Shown here one piece after another: positions 25,344-27,764 of a stretch of 27,764 nt of DNA. The position numbers and the translations under genes are program-made. The notes beneath the pieces are model-generated. The model had not been told where the DNA came from, did no database searches, and was given only the letters and a program-made list of their open reading frames with translations. The first letter of the stretch is position 1. Each line of letters begins with the position of its first letter. Source of the stretch: CAZAIO01 sp964485235 (GTDB lineage Bacteria > Chloroflexota > Dehalococcoidia > GIF9 > UBA5629); NCBI GenBank assembly GCA_964485235.1, contig CAZAIO010000020.1, positions 1 to 27,764 on the forward strand. Reading direction: 5' to 3'.

Positions 25344-26522
25344 ATGGCAGAAGGACAAAAGAAACGGAAGATTGCGCTTTTTAAACAGTACCCGGCGCTG
25401 GAAGAGAAACTTCCTTATATATCCCTTTGCGATCTGCCTACCCCCGTACAAAAACTGAAAAAAGCGGGCGATGCACTCGGCATTCAACACCTTTATATAA
25501 AACGCGACGACCTGAGCGGGCAGCTCTATGGAGGCAATAAGCCGCGTAAACTGGAATTTCTCCTGGGCAAAGCAGTGCGGGCAGGAGCTAAAAAAGTGCT
25601 CACTTTCGGCGGTGCAGGCTCAAACCATGCTCTTGCGACAGCCCTCTATGCGCAAAAAGCCGGGCTGAAAAGCATATCGATGCTTATGGACCAGCCGAAC
25701 GCGCACTATGTACGCAAGAACCTGCTTATGAGCTATTATGCCGGAGCGGAACTGCACCTGTGTAATACAACGATGGAATCATCCCTGGTAAAGCCACGGC
25801 TCGGACTGAATACGCTGGGCCCGATACTGAAACACGGGATTATCAACGGCCGGTTTCCCATGCAGATCCCCGCGGGAGGCTCTTCACCGCTCGGCATCGT
25901 GGGATTCGTCAATGCTGCGTTCGAACTGAGGGAACAGGTAGAGCGCGGAGAGATACCGGAGCCTGAACGCATCTACGTCGCCGCCGGTACTATGGGTACA
26001 TCGGCAGGACTGATGCTCGGTTTAAGGGCAGCCGGAATCAATTGCAAGGTCGTTGCGGTCCGCGTGGTCAGCGAGCAGTTTACCAATATCAACGGAATGG
26101 TATCGCTGATTGAACAGACGAACTCATTGCTCCATTCTCTCGATCCATCATTTCCCGCCTATACATTCACCGGCAGGGATGTAGAAATACGGCAGGGTTT
26201 CGTCGGGGCAAAATACGGGGTTTTCACTCCGGAAGCGGTGGATGCTATTGCTTTCCTGAAAGAGACCGAGGGAATCGAGCTGGAAGGTACCTATACCGGA
26301 AAAACGTTCGCTGCGATCATGGACGATGCCAAGCACGTTCATCTCAGAGGAGCAACATCGCTCTTCTGGAATACAAGTAATTCACGAGACCTGTCGAATA
26401 TAACTTCAAATATCGATTACCATAAATTGCCGCGCAGTTTCCACCGGTACTTCGAAGAGGACGTGCAGATACTGGACAGGAAACAAAAAGATGATCCCGA
26501 AGAAGGTGAAGAAGACCGGTAA
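25344..26522 (+). CDS. PLP-dependent enzyme of the D-cysteine desulfhydrase/ACC deaminase family
   Basis: The 392-aa protein belongs to the tryptophan-synthase-beta (fold II) PLP enzymes, in the branch of D-cysteine desulfhydrase and 1-aminocyclopropane-1-carboxylate deaminase. The lead evidence is IKRDDLSGQLYGGNKPRKLEFLL, where Lys66 (GGNK) should hold PLP, followed by TFGGAGSNHALATALYA. A glycine-rich phosphate loop follows later (AAGTMGTSAGLMLGL). It is longer than typical members (about 330 aa), with a 20-residue N-terminal extension and a charged C-terminal tail (DRKQKDDPEEGEEDR). Both reactions release ammonia, which could feed the nearby nitrogen genes, but the substrate cannot be chosen from sequence. 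It lies 128 bases after carB, beyond a likely terminator, with a weak ribosome-binding site, so it is probably a separate unit. Confidence 0.85.
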   Translation: MAEGQKKRKIALFKQYPALEEKLPYISLCDLPTPVQKLKKAGDALGIQHLYIKRDDLSGQLYGGNKPRKLEFLLGKAVRAGAKKVLTFGGAGSNHALATALYAQKAGLKSISMLMDQPNAHYVRKNLLMSYYAGAELHLCNTTMESSLVKPRLGLNTLGPILKHGIINGRFPMQIPAGGSSPLGIVGFVNAAFELREQVERGEIPEPERIYVAAGTMGTSAGLMLGLRAAGINCKVVAVRVVSEQFTNINGMVSLIEQTNSLLHSLDPSFPAYTFTGRDVEIRQGFVGAKYGVFTPEAVDAIAFLKETEGIELEGTYTGKTFAAIMDDAKHVHLRGATSLFWNTSNSRDLSNITSNIDYHKLPRSFHRYFEEDVQILDRKQKDDPEEGEEDR

Positions 26523-26571
26523 GCTTAAGCAGCAATTTTCAGTATTGTAATTTCGGGTATGGTCGTTCCCG

Positions 26572-27054
26572 TCAGGGCAACCGGTCTATCTGCAAAGTCG
26601 GCGGTTCGCACAGTTCAAACTCGATGCCTGCTTCTTTGAAAAGCTCTTCGAACGCGTTGTCCGCATAGTTGCCGAAGGTCACAAACCGCTCTATCCTGGC
26701 ATTCGCCAGCATTTTGGCACAGAGTATGCAGGGAGAATGAGTACAGTATATCGTAGCACCTTCGAGAGTCACCCCGTGCAGCGATGCCTGTATGATAGCA
26801 TTCTGTTCGGCATGTATGCCGCGGCATATCTCATGCCGGGTACCTGACTGGATATTCTGTGCGTCCCTGAGACAGCCCAGTTCAAGGCAGTCCTTTACAC
26901 CGGCCGCTGCCCCGTTGTAGCCGGTGGATAAAATATGCTTGTCACGCACGGCTACTGCGCCGACATGATGACGAAGGCAGGTCGAACGCTCCGCTACCAC
27001 GGTCGCAATCTTCAGAAAATATTCGTCTATGCCCGGTCTTGATGCTTTCGTCAT
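26572..27054 (-). CDS. Deoxycytidylate (dCMP) deaminase family protein
   Basis: This 160-aa zinc enzyme has the cytidine/deoxycytidylate deaminase signature: His81-Ala-Glu83 (GIHAEQNAI) and Pro108-Cys109-x-x-Cys112 (HSPCILC). The Glu is the proton shuttle, and His and the two Cys bind zinc. The N-terminal half (CLRHHVGAVAVRDKHILSTGYNGAAAG) and the insert with Cys56, Cys61 and His74 (CLELGCLRD, RHEICRG) match ComEB-type dCMP deaminases, which may bind a second metal there. The likely role is conversion of dCMP to dUMP for thymidylate synthesis. It overlaps the upstream kinase gene by 4 bases (ATGA), so the two are translationally coupled. It converges on the PLP-enzyme gene. Confidence 0.92.
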   Translation of the reverse strand: MTKASRPGIDEYFLKIATVVAERSTCLRHHVGAVAVRDKHILSTGYNGAAAGVKDCLELGCLRDAQNIQSGTRHEICRGIHAEQNAIIQASLHGVTLEGATIYCTHSPCILCAKMLANARIERFVTFGNYADNAFEELFKEAGIEFELCEPPTLQIDRLP

Positions 27055-27593
27055 TTTAATATCGCCAACAGGTATTCCGTATTTTGTTGCAGCATTTCGA
27101 GCGATCCTTCATTTACCAGTGTATAGTCCGCCACGGCAATCGGGCCGCCTTTGTGGCTGTTCTCTATCTCCGTTCTATCCCGTTCTTCAGCTTCGTCAGG
27201 TGTGAGAGGGCGTACTTTCCTGCTTCCCAAACGCCTGTGCCTGGTGGCGGGCGAAGCGTACACCGCAACAAGGCTCAATGTAGCACCATATTGTTTTTTA
27301 AGCAAGATATACTCCTCCCAGGAGTACAACCCATCCACCACTACGTTCGATGATTTCAGGCCCTCATCTATACGGGGAATATTCAAGATAGCATATGCCG
27401 CCATCCCGTGTTTTTCCCGTAGTTCCTGCCTCACCTTCCGCTCATTCTCTTCATTAAGCGCAAGCCCCCGCTTCTTCACCTCATCGTCGGTGACGTCGCC
27501 GAACCGCACACGCTTAAACCCCACTTCCTCGAATTCGCGCGCTACTTCGGACTTGCCTGAACCTGCCATTCCTACAATTGCAATCACTTTCAT
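27051..27593 (-). CDS. UPF0200-type nucleotide kinase (dephospho-CoA-kinase-like P-loop protein)
   Basis: The 180-aa protein has an N-terminal Walker A loop (GMAGSGKS, 8-15) and the run FGDVTDDEVKKRGL. Later motifs are VVVDGLYSWEEY, VAVYASPATRHRRL, EERDRTEI and ADYTLVNEGSLE. This order is that of the archaeal UPF0200 family and its dephospho-CoA-kinase-like bacterial relatives, which have no agreed substrate. The 4-base overlap with the dCMP deaminase gene suggests a nucleotide-related substrate, but that is inference. AAGGA lies 9 bases before the ATG. No membrane or secretion signals are visible. Confidence 0.85.
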   Translation of the reverse strand: MKVIAIVGMAGSGKSEVAREFEEVGFKRVRFGDVTDDEVKKRGLALNEENERKVRQELREKHGMAAYAILNIPRIDEGLKSSNVVVDGLYSWEEYILLKKQYGATLSLVAVYASPATRHRRLGSRKVRPLTPDEAEERDRTEIENSHKGGPIAVADYTLVNEGSLEMLQQNTEYLLAILK

Positions 27594-27651
27594 TTTTTAT
27601 ATCCTTTAAAGACCGGTACAGCGGGAGTATGCTGTGTATGGCCTGTCTGAA

Positions 27652-27681
27652 ATTATAAGAGAAAGTGCGGTGCTCACGCAA
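27652..27681 (-). promoter_or_regulatory. Possible promoter of the kinase-deaminase pair
   Basis: On the minus strand, TTGCGT (27676-27681), 18 bases, then a perfect TATAAT (27652-27657). The -35 is weak. Transcription would start about 50 bases before the kinase gene. Confidence 0.4.
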
Positions 27682-27764
27682 CGACAGGTAATTAAAACCG
27701 CAGCGCAACAGTAGTAAAAAGGCGGTCCGCGAAACACAAATTATTATACCTGCGAAGTATACCG

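Overview
This window looks like chromosomal DNA of an anaerobic, gene-dense bacterium. The gene set points to a Dehalococcoidia-like member of the Chloroflexota: a surface protein with Asp-box and fibronectin-like repeats, an MvhD-type iron-sulfur subunit, a ferredoxin-fused split glutamate synthase, a flavoprotein of the fumarate-reductase fold, and an archaeal-type UPF0200 kinase. This placement is inferred from gene content and not tested by phylogeny. I see no tRNA, rRNA, CRISPR array, insertion sequence or prophage.

Layout. 1-2190 (+) is the 3' end of a cell-surface protein gene. It converges on tyrS (2202-3488, -). A 715-base gap with one good promoter-like sequence but no convincing gene leads to an orphan FAD-dependent oxidoreductase (4204-5955, +). 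A small minus-strand hypothetical gene (6239-6475) and a strong sigma70-type promoter (6761-6789) come before a four-gene block (6899-13423, +): a 122-aa hypothetical protein, an MvhD-like protein, a 1001-aa glutamate-synthase protein made of two homologous modules, and an 872-aa glutaminase-GXGXG fusion. Next is an OmpR/GlnR-like regulator broken by one in-frame TAA (13524-14207). It is followed by asnB (14263-15852), amt (16025-17260), a P-II gene (17257-17595), glnA (17683-19026), nadE (19048-20805), carA and carB (20865-25215), a PLP-dependent D-cysteine desulfhydrase/ACC-deaminase-like gene (25344-26522), and an overlapping minus-strand pair, dCMP deaminase and UPF0200 kinase (26572-27593).

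How the genes work together. About 19 kb (6.9-25.2 kb) concerns nitrogen entry and the use of the glutamine amide group. Amt takes up ammonium, P-II senses nitrogen status, and GlnA makes glutamine. The split glutamate synthase, AsnB, NadE and CarA/CarB all spend that amide, using three unrelated types of glutaminase. No NAD(P)H-oxidising small subunit (GltD) of glutamate synthase is present. Electrons may instead arrive through ferredoxin-like clusters and the MvhD-like protein.

Most notable points. (1) The glutamate synthase has an unusual build: a tandem-duplicated synthase protein whose first copy has lost core motifs, a GATase-GXGXG fusion lacking the central FMN domain, and an MvhD partner. 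(2) Upstream of amt there are four pentamers at exact 11-bp spacing (GTAAC, GTAAC, GTAAT, GAAAC) ending 10 bp before a -10 box. This is the layout known for actinobacterial GlnR boxes. (3) The nearby regulator has an atypical receiver, as GlnR does, and carries a single premature stop codon with an intact DNA-binding domain after it.
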